Source: DATHYU01 sp033722675
GTDB taxonomy: Bacteria; Actinomycetota; Acidimicrobiia; Spongiisociales; UBA11373
NCBI GenBank assembly: GCA_033722675.1
Contig: JAWVYO010000005.1
Coordinates: forward strand, 1 to 49,287
Length of the DNA stretch: 49,287 nucleotides
Reading direction: 5' to 3'
Below, one piece after another: positions 7,922 through 16,447 of the stretch; the first letter of the stretch is position 1, and each line of letters opens with the position of its first letter. The translations under genes and the position numbers were made by a program. Below the pieces are notes generated by a model that saw only the letters and a list, made by a program, of their open reading frames with translations, was not told the origin of the DNA and searched no databases.

Positions 7922-9454
7922 ATGAGCCCGGCCCGGCGCGGACGCCGCGGCCGGCGGGCACGGGCGTCGGCCGATCGGGCCGCCGCGGCGATCACCCAGC
8001 CCCTCCTCCGGATCCCGCCCTACGAGGTGGCCACCGCCGAACAGGTCGCCGAGATCCACGATGCCTCGATGCGCATCCTCGAGGAGGCCGGCATCGCCTT
8101 CTACGACGACGAGGCGCACCGCATCCTCACCGACCACGGCGTCGCCGTGGACGACGACGGCATCGCCCGCTTCGACCGGGCCCTCGTCGAGGAGCTCGTG
8201 GAGGCCGCACCCGCCGAGTTCACCCACCTCGCCCGGAACCCCGAGCGCAGCGTCGTGGTCGGCGGCGACCACATCGTCTTCGCCCCCGTTGCCGGACCGC
8301 CCTTCGTCGAGGACCGCGGCGGTGGCCGTCGCGAGGGCACCTACGACGACCTCGTCGCCTTCGTGAAGATGACCCAGACGACGCCGTACCTGCACTGCCA
8401 GGGCACGGAGATCGTGGTGCCCAACGACGTCGCGTTCCACGAACGCGGGCTCGACATCGTCTACGCGCACCTCCGCCACGGCGACAAGCCGATCATGGGC
8501 CACTACCCCGTCGGGGTCACCGCCCGCGACTCCGTCGAGATGGCCCGCATCGTCTTCGGGGCCGAGACCGTCGAGTCGAACCACGTCCTCCTCGGGACGG
8601 TGAACGTCAGCAGCCCCCGCCGCCTCGACGACCGGATGCTCGGCGCCCTCATCGCCTACGTCCGGGCCAACCAGCCCGTGATGATCACGCCCTTCGTCCT
8701 CGCCGGGGCGATGGGACCGGCGTCGATCCTCGGCAGCGTGGCCCAGGCGAACGCCGAGGCGCTCGCCGGCGTCGTCTTCGCCCAGATGGTCCGCCCCGGC
8801 GTGCCCGTCGTGTACGGGCCCTTCCTCGCCACCGTCGACCTCCAGAGCGGCTCGCCCGTGATGGGCTCTGCGGAGAGCACCCTCGCCCAGTTCCTCGCGT
8901 CGCAGATGGCCCGTCGCTACGAGCTCCCCTTCCGGGCGGCCGGCGGGTACACGAGCGGGAAGCGGCCCGACGGCCAGTCGGGCATCGAAGCGGCGATCTC
9001 CTCGTTCTCGTCGCTCCTCAGCAAGCCGAACTTCGTCCTCCACGCGGCGGGATGGATGGAGAACGGTCTGACCACCTCCTACGAGAAGTTCGCCCTCGAC
9101 CTCGAACTGCTGGGCGTGCTCCTCCGCATGGCCGAGGGCGTGCCGTGGGGCCCCGAGGAGTGGGCCTTCGACGCCGTCCTCGAAGAGGTCCCGCCGGGAG
9201 GCCATCACCTCGGCACCGCCCACACCCTCGGCCGGTTCCGCACCGCGTTCCACCGGCCCGACCTCTTCGACTACGACTCGTTCGAGACCTGGAACGCCGC
9301 GGGCGCCGCCTCCGCCGAGGAGCGGGCGGCCCGGGCCTGGCGAGACCTGCTCGACCGGTGGGAGGACCCCGGGCTCGACGAGGCCGTCGACGAGGAACTG
9401 CACGACTACATGGAGCGGCGCCGTCGCGAGATCGACCCTGCCGAGTTCCAGTGA
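7922..9454 (+). CDS. MttB/MtgB-like (COG5598) trimethylamine/betaine methyltransferase homologue, non-pyrrolysine
   Basis: 510 residues. After a basic N-terminal tail of about 25 residues comes the MttB fold: IHDASMRILEEAGIAFYDDEAHRIL at the start, then GTEIVVPNDVAFHERGLDIVYAHLRHGDKPIMG and further on PVVYGPFLATVDLQSGSPVMGSAES. The frame has no in-frame amber codon, so it lacks the pyrrolysine of true trimethylamine methyltransferase and belongs with the large non-Pyl group that includes glycine betaine:corrinoid methyltransferase. Such enzymes move a methyl group from a quaternary amine to a corrinoid protein. No corrinoid protein or reactivase gene is present in this window, so partner and substrate are open. 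GGGGACGACC precedes the ATG. Confidence 0.85.
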   Translation: MSPARRGRRGRRARASADRAAAAITQPLLRIPPYEVATAEQVAEIHDASMRILEEAGIAFYDDEAHRILTDHGVAVDDDGIARFDRALVEELVEAAPAEFTHLARNPERSVVVGGDHIVFAPVAGPPFVEDRGGGRREGTYDDLVAFVKMTQTTPYLHCQGTEIVVPNDVAFHERGLDIVYAHLRHGDKPIMGHYPVGVTARDSVEMARIVFGAETVESNHVLLGTVNVSSPRRLDDRMLGALIAYVRANQPVMITPFVLAGAMGPASILGSVAQANAEALAGVVFAQMVRPGVPVVYGPFLATVDLQSGSPVMGSAESTLAQFLASQMARRYELPFRAAGGYTSGKRPDGQSGIEAAISSFSSLLSKPNFVLHAAGWMENGLTTSYEKFALDLELLGVLLRMAEGVPWGPEEWAFDAVLEEVPPGGHHLGTAHTLGRFRTAFHRPDLFDYDSFETWNAAGAASAEERAARAWRDLLDRWEDPGLDEAVDEELHDYMERRRREIDPAEFQ

Positions 9455-9535
9455 TCACCGGTTCGTGGCCTCCAGGCCTCGCCCGCCCATACGGACGAGG
9501 ATGAAGGAACCGCCCACCACGGGAAAGGGAGACCG

Positions 9536-9931
9536 ATGACCACCGAGCGATTCGAGCGCGGGCTGGCCGCCCGCAAGGCCGTCCTCGGCGACGAGTACGT
9601 CGAGCGCAACCTGGCCGGTGCCGACGACTTCGACCGGGAGTTCCAGGAGGTCGTCACCGAGTTCTGCTGGGGCCTGGCGTGGGGCGACGACGTCCTGTCG
9701 TACCGGGAGCGATCGATGATCAACCTCGGCATGATCGCCGCCCTCGGCCGGATGCATGAATGGGAGCTGCACTTCCGCGGCGCGATCACCAACGGCCTGA
9801 CCACTGATGAGCTCCGATCGATCCTGCATCAGATCACCGCCTACGTCGGGGTTCCGGCCGGGGTCGAGTGTTTCCGGATCGCCCGGCGGGTCTTCGCCGA
9901 ACTCGAGGCCGGGGAGGCCGACGGGACGTAA
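9536..9931 (+). CDS. Carboxymuconolactone decarboxylase-like protein
   Basis: 131 residues, the size of PcaC-type carboxymuconolactone decarboxylases. The helical core contains RSMINLGMIAALGRMHEWELHFRGAITNGLT followed by ELRSILHQITAYVGVPA, the usual CMD signature, with the conserved histidine in the ELH segment. No CxxC motif is present, so it is not an AhpD-type peroxidase. GGGAAAGGGA gives a strong ribosome site. In this context, between an MttB homologue and oxidoreductases, an aromatic pathway is not obvious; the protein may have another lyase or unknown role. Its stop codon overlaps the -10 box of the next gene. Confidence 0.8.
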   Translation: MTTERFERGLAARKAVLGDEYVERNLAGADDFDREFQEVVTEFCWGLAWGDDVLSYRERSMINLGMIAALGRMHEWELHFRGAITNGLTTDELRSILHQITAYVGVPAGVECFRIARRVFAELEAGEADGT

Positions 9932-9934
9932 GGT
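9929..9934 (+). promoter_or_regulatory. Putative -10 box (TAAGGT) for a leaderless transcript
   Basis: TAAGGT overlaps the stop codon of the preceding gene and ends 7 nt before the GTG at 9942. The same geometry occurs at several genes here. It supports GTG 9942 over GTG 9933 or ATG 9960. Confidence 0.45.
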
Positions 9935-9941
9935 GGCGGCC

Positions 9942-11012
9942 GTGACCGTTCCCGACACGATGCGCGCCGCCCTGCTCACCGGGCACGGCGGCCCGGAGAT
10001 GCTCGAGGTGCGCGACGACGTCCCCGTCCCCGCGCCCGGGGCCGGCGAGGTGCTCGTCGCGGTCGCCGCCTGCGGCGTCAACAACACCGACGTCAACACC
10101 CGGGTGGGCTGGTACGCCAGGTCGGTCACCGGTGGCACCGGCGAGGGCGAGGGCGCCGAGGACGGCTCGTGGGGCGGGGGCATCGACTTCCCCCGCATCC
10201 AGGGGGCCGACCCCGTCGGACGGATCGTGGACGCCGGAACCGGCATCGACCGGTCGCGGATCGGCGAGCGGGTCATGATCGATCCCTGGCTGCGCCATCC
10301 CTCCGGCGATCGGGCCGAGGCGGAGTACCTGGGCTCCGAACGCGACGGCGGCTTCGCCCAGTACGTGACCGTCCCCGCCGCCAACGCCCACGCCGTCGAG
10401 AGCACCCTCGCCGACGTCGAGCTCGCCTCGTTCCCGTGCTCGTACTCGACCGCCGAGCACATGCTGCACCGCGCCCGGGTGGCGGCGGGCCAGACCGTGC
10501 TCGTGACCGGCGCCTCCGGCGGGGTCGGGGGCGCGCTCGTGCAGCTGGCGAAGCGACGCGGCGCCCGCGTCCTCGCCCTCACGAGCGCCGCCAAGCGCGA
10601 TGCCGTCGCGGCGCTCGGTGCCGACGCCACCCTCGACCGCGGCGACACCGACGTCGCCGGAGCGGTCCGATCGGCCTCCGACGGCGGGATCGACGTGCTC
10701 GCCGACGTGGTCGGCGGCGACGGCTTCCCCGCCCTGTTCGAGACGATCCGACCGGGCGGCCACTACACCACCGCCGGCGCGGTGGCCGGGCCGATCGTCG
10801 ACCTCGACCTCCGGACCCTCTACCTCAACGACCTCACGATGCACGGCGCCACGGTCGTCCCCGCGGAGGTGTTCGCGAACCTCGTCCGCTACATCGAGGA
10901 CGACGAGATCCGGCCCGTGGTGGCCGGGACCTTCCCGCTCGAACGGATCACCGACGCCCAGGCGGCCTTCCTCCGGAAGGACCACGTCGGAGCCTTCGTG
11001 ATCGAACCGTGA
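9942..11012 (+). CDS. Zinc-independent MDR-family alcohol dehydrogenase/quinone oxidoreductase
   Basis: 356 residues. The N-terminal GroES-like domain runs to about 130 and the Rossmann domain has TVLVTGASGGVGGALVQLAKRRGARV near 180-205, typical of NADPH-dependent quinone oxidoreductases. Where zinc alcohol dehydrogenases carry a GHE motif this protein has GADPVGRIVD, so the catalytic zinc site appears absent. An acidic Gly-rich insertion (GEGEGAEDGSWGGG) enlarges the substrate side. Three in-frame starts are possible (9933, 9942, 9960); 9942 is chosen because of the -10 box. It is followed 43 bp later by an aldehyde dehydrogenase, so it may supply or use an aldehyde, but the substrate is unknown. 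Confidence 0.82.
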   Translation: MTVPDTMRAALLTGHGGPEMLEVRDDVPVPAPGAGEVLVAVAACGVNNTDVNTRVGWYARSVTGGTGEGEGAEDGSWGGGIDFPRIQGADPVGRIVDAGTGIDRSRIGERVMIDPWLRHPSGDRAEAEYLGSERDGGFAQYVTVPAANAHAVESTLADVELASFPCSYSTAEHMLHRARVAAGQTVLVTGASGGVGGALVQLAKRRGARVLALTSAAKRDAVAALGADATLDRGDTDVAGAVRSASDGGIDVLADVVGGDGFPALFETIRPGGHYTTAGAVAGPIVDLDLRTLYLNDLTMHGATVVPAEVFANLVRYIEDDEIRPVVAGTFPLERITDAQAAFLRKDHVGAFVIEP

Positions 11013-11041
11013 CCGGACTGCGAGGCCGTCGGGCCGATCGG

Positions 11042-11047
11042 TAGGGT
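11042..11047 (+). promoter_or_regulatory. Putative -10 box (TAGGGT) for a leaderless aldehyde dehydrogenase transcript
   Basis: TAGGGT ends 8 nt before the ATG at 11056, with no Shine-Dalgarno sequence between. TAGGGT is also the box seen at the fhs and sox promoters. Confidence 0.5.
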
Positions 11048-11055
11048 GGCCGCGC

Positions 11056-12489
11056 ATGGAGACGCGCAACCACATCGACGGAACCTGGGTGGAGGGCGCT
11101 TCCGGCGAACGGATCGTCGTCGAGGACCCCGCCACCGCCGAGCCGTACGCCGAGATCGCCCGGGCCACGCCCGCCGACGTCGACGCCGCCGTGACCGCCG
11201 CGCGCCGCTGCGTCGAGGAGCGCCGCCTCACCGACATCAAGCCGGGCGACCGGGGCCGCATGCTCGTCGACATGGCGCGCTGGATGCGCGAGCGGGCCGA
11301 CGAGATCGCCGAGGTCCTGACGCGGGAGTCCGGCAAGACGATCACGGAGTCCCACGGGGAGCTCGGGACGTGCACCGGCTTCCTCGAGTACTACGGCGGC
11401 ATGGCCGACAAGATCGAGGGCAGCTACATCCCCCTCGGCGCCGGACTCACCGACTACGTCGTCCCGGTCCCCTACGGCGTGTCGGCCCACATCATCCCGT
11501 GGAACTACCCCATCGAGATCGTCGGTCGGGGCATCGCGCCGGCGATCGCGGCGGGCAACGCCGTCGTCGTGAAGTCCCCCGAACTCGACCCGATGACGAT
11601 CACCTACATCGCCATGGCCGCCGAGGCGGTCGGCCTGCCCCCGGGCGCCCTCAACGTGGTCGCCGGGTACGGCCACGACGCCGGTGACGCGCTGGCGAAG
11701 CACCCCGGCGTCGACCAGATCACGTTCACCGGCTCCGTGGCGACCGGCCGGAAGGTGCTCCACGCCGCGGCCGAGTCGATCATCCCCGCCGTCGTCGAGC
11801 TCGGCGGCAAGTCCGCGGGGATCGTGCTCGACGACGTCGACCTCGACCACCTCACCGAAGAGGTCCGCTGGGGCATCTTCTCGAACTCGGGACAGGTGTG
11901 CTCGGCGATGTCGCGGCTCGTCGTCCCCGAGGGGCTCCACGACGAGATCGTCGATCGGGTCGTCGACGTGGCCGGCTCCCTCGACGTGGGCCCGGGGATC
12001 GACGACCCCGACATGGGACCGCTCATCTCGTCGCAGCAGCTCGACCGGGTTGACCGCTACGTCCGGATCGCCGGCGAGGACGGGGCCACCGCCGCGGTGG
12101 GGGGCGCCCCGGTGGCCGACACCCCCGGGCACTTCTACGAGCCCACCGTCTTCGTGGGCGTGACGAACGACATGACGATCGCCCGCGAGGAGGTCTTCGG
12201 CCCCGTGCTGGCAGTGATCCCCTATCGCGACCCCGAGGACGCGCTGGCGATCGCCAACGACTCGGAGTACGGGCTCGTGGCGGGCGTGTACGGCAACGAC
12301 CTGGCCCTCGCCACCCACCTGGCCGACCGGCTCGAGGCGGGCCAGGTGTTCGTGAACCGCTGGTACACCCCGGGGATCGAAGCCCCCTTCGGCGGCTTCA
12401 AGAACTCGGGATTCGGCCGCGAGAAGGGTCAGGCCGCCGTGCAGTCCTACTACCAGTGGAAGAACGTCGGCATCAGCAGGGTCCACTGA
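11056..12489 (+). CDS. NAD(P)-dependent aldehyde dehydrogenase, possibly betaine-aldehyde type
   Basis: 477 residues, the standard ALDH length. All catalytic positions are present: oxyanion asparagine in IPWNYP (N150), FTGS (223-226), general base glutamate in ELGGKS (E248) and nucleophile cysteine in SNSGQVCSA (C282). It oxidises an aldehyde to the acid with NAD(P). Location beside osmolyte-catabolic genes makes betaine aldehyde or a related amino-aldehyde a fair candidate, but the specificity cannot be read. Its TGA shares one base with the ATG of the dimethylglycine dehydrogenase-like gene (TGATG), so the two are coupled; formaldehyde or an aldehyde by-product is another possibility. Confidence 0.88.
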   Translation: METRNHIDGTWVEGASGERIVVEDPATAEPYAEIARATPADVDAAVTAARRCVEERRLTDIKPGDRGRMLVDMARWMRERADEIAEVLTRESGKTITESHGELGTCTGFLEYYGGMADKIEGSYIPLGAGLTDYVVPVPYGVSAHIIPWNYPIEIVGRGIAPAIAAGNAVVVKSPELDPMTITYIAMAAEAVGLPPGALNVVAGYGHDAGDALAKHPGVDQITFTGSVATGRKVLHAAAESIIPAVVELGGKSAGIVLDDVDLDHLTEEVRWGIFSNSGQVCSAMSRLVVPEGLHDEIVDRVVDVAGSLDVGPGIDDPDMGPLISSQQLDRVDRYVRIAGEDGATAAVGGAPVADTPGHFYEPTVFVGVTNDMTIAREEVFGPVLAVIPYRDPEDALAIANDSEYGLVAGVYGNDLALATHLADRLEAGQVFVNRWYTPGIEAPFGGFKNSGFGREKGQAAVQSYYQWKNVGISRVH

Positions 12490-14918
12490 TGCGCGACGAG
12501 GCCCAGGTCGTCGTCGTCGGCGGTGGTGTCGTCGGCGCGAGCGTCCTCTACCACCTGACGAAGCGGGGTTGGACCGATCTGCTCCTCCTCGAGCGGAGCG
12601 AGCTCACGTCGGGGTCGACGTGGCATGCCGCCGGCGGCATGCACACCCTCAACGGCGACCCCAACGTCGCCGGCCTCCAGCAGTACACGATCGAGCTGTA
12701 CCGCGAGATCGAGGAGATCTCCGGGCGGGACTGCGGGATCCACCTCACCGGCGGGGTCATCCTCGCCGACGACCAGGAGCGCCTGGACTGGCTCCGCATG
12801 GCCCAGGCCCGCGGCCGGTACCTCGGCATGCAGACCGAGATGATCTCGACGAAGGAGGCGAAGGACCTGTTCCCCCTCCTCGACGAGCGGCACTTCGTCG
12901 GCGCCCTCTACGACCCCATCGAGGGGCACGTCGATCCCTCCGGTGTGACCCATGCCTACGCAGGCGCCGCCAGGGTCAACGGCGCGGAGATCGAACGGCA
13001 CTGCCGCGTGACCGAGATCCACGCCCTCCCCGATGGACGCTGGCGCCTCCTGACGACGAAGGGCGAGGTGATCGCCGACCACGTCGTCAACGCCGGCGGG
13101 CTGTGGGCCCGGGAGGTCGGCCGCATGATCGGCCTCGAGATCCCGGTGCTCGCCATGGAGCACATGTACCTGATCACCGAGGAGATGCCCGAGGTGGTGG
13201 CCCACCACGAGGCCACCGACGGGACGGAACTGCCCGGGGTGCTCGACTTCGGCGGCGAGCTGTACCTCCGTCAGGAGGGCATGGGCATGCTCATGGGGAC
13301 GTACGAGCAGGCCGGCAAGCCGTGGGCCCGGCACGAGACGCCCTGGGACTTCGACACGCAGCTGCTGCCCCCCGACCTCGACCGCATCGCCCCCTCCCTC
13401 GAAGTCGGCTTCGCCCACTACCCCGCCTTCGCCGACGCCGGCATCCGCGACGTGATCAACGGGCCCTTCACGTTCGCCCCCGACGGGAACCCGCTCATCG
13501 GCCCCGTCCGCGGCATCCGCAACTACTGGCTCGCCTGCGGCGTCATGGCGGGGCTGAGCCAGGGCGGCGGCGTCGGCCTGGCGCTGGCCAACTGGATGAC
13601 CGACGGTGATCCGGGCCTCGACGTGTGGGCCATGGACAACAGCCGGTTCGGCGACTGGGCGACGACCGCCTACACCGAGGAGAAGGTGCGGGAGAACTAC
13701 GCCCGCCGATTCCGCATCACGTTCCCGAACGAGGAGCTGCCCGCCGGGCGCCCGCTGCAGACCACCCCCGTCTACGACCGCCTCGACGCCGCCAACGCCG
13801 TGTGGGGCGCCGGATTCGGCCTCGAGTACCCGCTCTGGTTCCAGACGCCCGGCGAGGAGCCGGTCGAGGAGGTCACCTTCAAGCGTTCGAACGCCTTCCC
13901 CAGGGTCGCCGAGGAGTGCGCGGCGGTGCGGGAGCGGGCCGGGCTGCTCGAGATCTCGAACTTCGCCAAGTACCGCGTGTCGGGGCCGGCCGCGGCGTCG
14001 TGGCTCGACACGATCATGGCCAACCGTCTGCCGAAGCCCGGACGGCTCGCCCTGAGTCCGATGCTCAACGACCTCGGCATGCTCATCGGCGACTTCACCG
14101 TGGGCGACCTCGGCGACGGCGAGTTCTACGTGTTCGGATCGGGGCTCGCCGAGGACTACCACATGCGCTGGTTCCTCGACCACCTGCCCGACGACGGGTC
14201 GGTGATCGTCGAGCCGGAGGGTCCCCGGCTCACCGGGTTCTCGCTCGCCGGTCCGCGCTCGCGCGACATCCTCCAGGCGCTCACCGAGGCCGACCTCTCC
14301 CCCGAGACCTTCCGGTTCCTCGACATCCGCCGCATCGAGGTGGGGCTCGTGCCCGCCCTCGTCGGCCGGATCTCCTTCACCGGCGAGCTCGGCTACGAGC
14401 TGTGGGTGCGTCCCGAGTACCAGCGGCGACTGTTCGACGACCTCGTGGCCGCCGGGGAACCGCACGGTCTGCGGCTGTTCGGCGCCCGCGCCCTCGACTC
14501 GCTCCGTCTCGACAAGTCCTACGGGGCCTGGGCGAGCGAGTACCGCAACGTCTACGACCCCTACGAGGCCGGCCTCGGCTGGGCCGTCAAGCCCGACAAG
14601 GGCTACTTCGTCGGCGGAGAGGCCGCCGCCGCGGCCGCCGCCGAACCGCCCCGGCGGCGCCTCGTGGCCTTCCGCGTCGACGCCGACGACGCCGACGTCA
14701 CCGCCGACGAGCCGATCTTCCACGGCGACGACGTCGTGGGCTGGGTGACGTCGGGCGGCTACGCCCACTGGTCCGAGGCCTCGGTGGCTCTCGGCTACGT
14801 CCCGACCGAACTGGTCGACGCCGGCGACTTCTCCATCGAGATCATCGGCTCCCGCCGTGCCGCCGAACTCCTGCCCGAGCCCCTCCACGATCCCGAGGGC
14901 GCGCGCATGCGCAGCTGA
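12489..14918 (+). CDS. Dimethylglycine/sarcosine dehydrogenase-like FAD and folate enzyme
   Basis: 809 residues with the two-part layout of dimethylglycine dehydrogenase. Residues 1-400 are a DAO-type FAD domain with VVVVGGGVVGASV (about 7-19) and STWHAAGG, whose histidine (H46) is the site of covalent FAD attachment in this family. Residues about 420-800 form a GcvT-like folate domain (ISFTGELGYELWV is typical), which traps the released methyl group as 5,10-methylene-tetrahydrofolate. A run of alanines near 715 is a linker. Expected reaction: dimethylglycine to sarcosine, or sarcosine to glycine. The ATG overlaps the ALDH stop by one base. A SAM-responsive leader begins just downstream. Confidence 0.88.
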   Translation: MRDEAQVVVVGGGVVGASVLYHLTKRGWTDLLLLERSELTSGSTWHAAGGMHTLNGDPNVAGLQQYTIELYREIEEISGRDCGIHLTGGVILADDQERLDWLRMAQARGRYLGMQTEMISTKEAKDLFPLLDERHFVGALYDPIEGHVDPSGVTHAYAGAARVNGAEIERHCRVTEIHALPDGRWRLLTTKGEVIADHVVNAGGLWAREVGRMIGLEIPVLAMEHMYLITEEMPEVVAHHEATDGTELPGVLDFGGELYLRQEGMGMLMGTYEQAGKPWARHETPWDFDTQLLPPDLDRIAPSLEVGFAHYPAFADAGIRDVINGPFTFAPDGNPLIGPVRGIRNYWLACGVMAGLSQGGGVGLALANWMTDGDPGLDVWAMDNSRFGDWATTAYTEEKVRENYARRFRITFPNEELPAGRPLQTTPVYDRLDAANAVWGAGFGLEYPLWFQTPGEEPVEEVTFKRSNAFPRVAEECAAVRERAGLLEISNFAKYRVSGPAAASWLDTIMANRLPKPGRLALSPMLNDLGMLIGDFTVGDLGDGEFYVFGSGLAEDYHMRWFLDHLPDDGSVIVEPEGPRLTGFSLAGPRSRDILQALTEADLSPETFRFLDIRRIEVGLVPALVGRISFTGELGYELWVRPEYQRRLFDDLVAAGEPHGLRLFGARALDSLRLDKSYGAWASEYRNVYDPYEAGLGWAVKPDKGYFVGGEAAAAAAAEPPRRRLVAFRVDADDADVTADEPIFHGDDVVGWVTSGGYAHWSEASVALGYVPTELVDAGDFSIEIIGSRRAAELLPEPLHDPEGARMRS

Positions 14919-14936
14919 CGTTCTCTCCCAGGCCGG

Positions 14937-14942
14937 TACACT
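14937..14942 (+). promoter_or_regulatory. Putative -10 box (TACACT) for the riboswitch transcript
   Basis: TACACT lies 13-18 nt before the aptamer core. Initiation about 7 nt downstream would start the RNA right at the aptamer, supporting an independent promoter between the dehydrogenase and methyltransferase genes. Confidence 0.5.
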
Positions 14943-14954
14943 GCGCATACAACC

Positions 14955-15008
14955 CAGGCGCCGATTTGACGTCAGCTTGCGGGCGCCCGAGAAATGCGGC
15001 TAAAGCGA
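14955..15008 (+). promoter_or_regulatory. SAM-II/SAM-V-like riboswitch
   Basis: The 162-bp leader holds the conserved pieces of the SAM-II/SAM-V pseudoknot aptamer in the right order: a P1 helix GGCGCC (14957-14962) with GGCGCC (14982-14987), the loop element GATTTGAC at the start of the loop, GCTTGCGG before the P1 3' strand, and AAATGCGGCTAAAGC (14992-15006), which supplies the 3' pseudoknot strand and triplex adenines. The exact pseudoknot pairs were not resolved by hand. Such aptamers bind S-adenosylmethionine and lower expression of methionine-cycle genes; SAM-V is known upstream of betaine-homocysteine methyltransferase genes in marine bacteria, which matches the downstream gene. Confidence 0.72.
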
Positions 15009-15017
15009 CGCGTACGG

Positions 15018-15050
15018 GCGCCGCTTCGGTCATGGAGCGGCGCTTTCTCG
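15018..15050 (+). terminator. Intrinsic terminator between riboswitch and methyltransferase gene
   Basis: GCGCCGCT (15018-15025) pairs with AGCGGCGC (15036-15043), extended by one GU and one CG pair, with a 6-nt loop, and is followed by TTTCTCGTT. It stands 10 nt after the aptamer core and 30 nt before the start codon, so it is likely the expression platform of the riboswitch. Confidence 0.65.
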
Positions 15051-15079
15051 TTGCGAGCCGCCGGAAGGCGGAGAACGAC

Positions 15080-16087
15080 ATGACGACCGACCGATGTCCC
15101 GGACTCGCCGACCTGCTGTCCGAGCGCGACGTCCTCGTGGCGGACGGGGCCATGGGGACCGCACTCTTCGACCTCGGACTCGAGACCGGCGGCTCGCCCG
15201 AGCTGCTGAACGTGCGCAAGCCCGAGCTCGTCGCCCGGGTGCACGCCGACTACCTCGCCGCCGGCGCCGACATCGTCCTCACGAACACCTTCGGGGGCAC
15301 CCGGGCCCGCCTCGACCTCCACGACCTCGGCGACCGTGTCGGCGAACTGAATCGAGCCGCCGTCGAGATCGCCAGGGCCGCCGTCGACGCCGCCGACCGC
15401 CTCGCCCTCGTCGCCGGGTCGGTGGGACCCACCGGCGAGCTGTTCGAACCCCTCGGGCCCCTCACCCACGAGCGGGGCGTCGCCCTCTTCATCGAGCAGG
15501 TGGAGGCGCTCGTCGACGCCGGCGTCGACATCGTGTGGGTCGAGACGCTGTGGTGGGGGGTGGTGCTCCGGGCCGCCCTCGAGGCCGCCGCCGGCCGCGG
15601 CGTCCCCGTCGTCACGACCCTCAGTTTCGACACGAACGGGTCGACGATGATGGGGATCGCCCCCGAGGACCTCGGGGCGTGGTGGGCCGGCCTCGGCGAC
15701 GGCGCACCCGCCGCCATCGGGGCCAACTGCGGGATCGGACCCTCCGACGTCGTGCAGGCCGCCGCGGGGATCGCCGGAGCCGCTCCCGGGGCGGTGGTCG
15801 TCGCCAAGGGCAACTGCGGCATCCCCCTCTACAAGGACGAGGGCCTGTCGTATCCGATCGGCCCCGACCGCATGGCCGACTACGCGGAGCTGGCGGTCCG
15901 CGCCGGCGCCCGGATCGTCGGGTCCTGCTGCGGCTCCGGCGTCGCGCACGTCGCGGCCATCCGCCGAGCCGTCGACGCCGGGATCGAGGGCGGTCGCCCC
16001 TCGGTCGACGAGATCGGCGACCGGCTCGGCGAGGTGTCCACCCGGACCGAGCCCCGGACCCGGCGACGCCGTCGCAGGGCCGGCTGA
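15080..16087 (+). CDS. Betaine/homocysteine S-methyltransferase-family protein
   Basis: 335 residues, a homocysteine S-methyltransferase barrel. It begins with VLVADGAMGTALFDLG, and the zinc thiolates are all visible: C217 in GANCGIGP and C283-C284 in GSCCGSG. These bind homocysteine through zinc. Family members transfer a methyl group from betaine, S-methylmethionine or methyl-folate to give methionine; next to betaine uptake and dimethylglycine oxidation, betaine as donor is the best guess. The ATG at 15080 follows GGCGGAG; an in-frame ATG inside the terminator loop (15032) is rejected. The basic C-terminal tail (RTRRRRRRAG) is unusual. Expression should fall when SAM is plentiful. Confidence 0.85.
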   Translation: MTTDRCPGLADLLSERDVLVADGAMGTALFDLGLETGGSPELLNVRKPELVARVHADYLAAGADIVLTNTFGGTRARLDLHDLGDRVGELNRAAVEIARAAVDAADRLALVAGSVGPTGELFEPLGPLTHERGVALFIEQVEALVDAGVDIVWVETLWWGVVLRAALEAAAGRGVPVVTTLSFDTNGSTMMGIAPEDLGAWWAGLGDGAPAAIGANCGIGPSDVVQAAAGIAGAAPGAVVVAKGNCGIPLYKDEGLSYPIGPDRMADYAELAVRAGARIVGSCCGSGVAHVAAIRRAVDAGIEGGRPSVDEIGDRLGEVSTRTEPRTRRRRRRAG

Positions 16088-16444
16088 TCAGGCGAGGGGG
16101 CCCGAGAGGCGCCGGGCGACGCAGAACTCGTTGCCGTCGGGGTCGGCGGCGACGGTGAGCGCGTAGGAGGGGTCGTCGACCTCGCCGACGACCGATCCGC
16201 CGAGTTCCAGGATCCGGCGCACCGCCTCGTCGTGGTCGTCGGGCTGGAGGTCGAGGTGGAGGCGGTTCTTGGTCCGCTTCGGATCGTCGACCACCTGCAG
16301 GATGAGACGCACCCCCGGGGCGACCTCGTCGAAGTACGAGTACTGGTCGAGTCGCCCGCTCACGGCGACGCCGAAGAGCCCGCCCCAGAAGCGCTCGGAT
16401 CGCTCCCGCTCCGCGACGTCGATCGTGATGCCCCGCAGCCGCAT
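16088..16444 (-). CDS. VOC/glyoxalase-fold protein
   Basis: 118 residues, one VOC module pair: it starts RGITIDVAERERSERFWGGLFG and ends DPDGNEFCVARRL, the usual beta-alpha-beta-beta-beta signature. Possible metal ligands include the HLDL histidine and the C-terminal glutamate. Substrate unknown. It sits 3 nt after the formate-tetrahydrofolate ligase stop codon on the same strand, with TGAGGG at the junction acting as ribosome site, so both are one operon. The stop codon directly abuts that of the convergent methyltransferase gene. Confidence 0.82.
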   Translation of the reverse strand: MRLRGITIDVAERERSERFWGGLFGVAVSGRLDQYSYFDEVAPGVRLILQVVDDPKRTKNRLHLDLQPDDHDEAVRRILELGGSVVGEVDDPSYALTVAADPDGNEFCVARRLSGPLA

Positions 16445-16447
16445 CCC

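Noticed and set aside
6668..9403. A 911-codon minus-strand open frame over the IclR/MttB region.
   Set aside because: It is antisense to recognisable proteins with good starts, and its sequence is low-complexity Arg/Gly/Glu/His.
15032..15080. An upstream in-frame ATG for the homocysteine methyltransferase.
   Set aside because: It falls within the loop of the intrinsic terminator and has no ribosome site; ATG 15080 is well placed after GGCGGAG.
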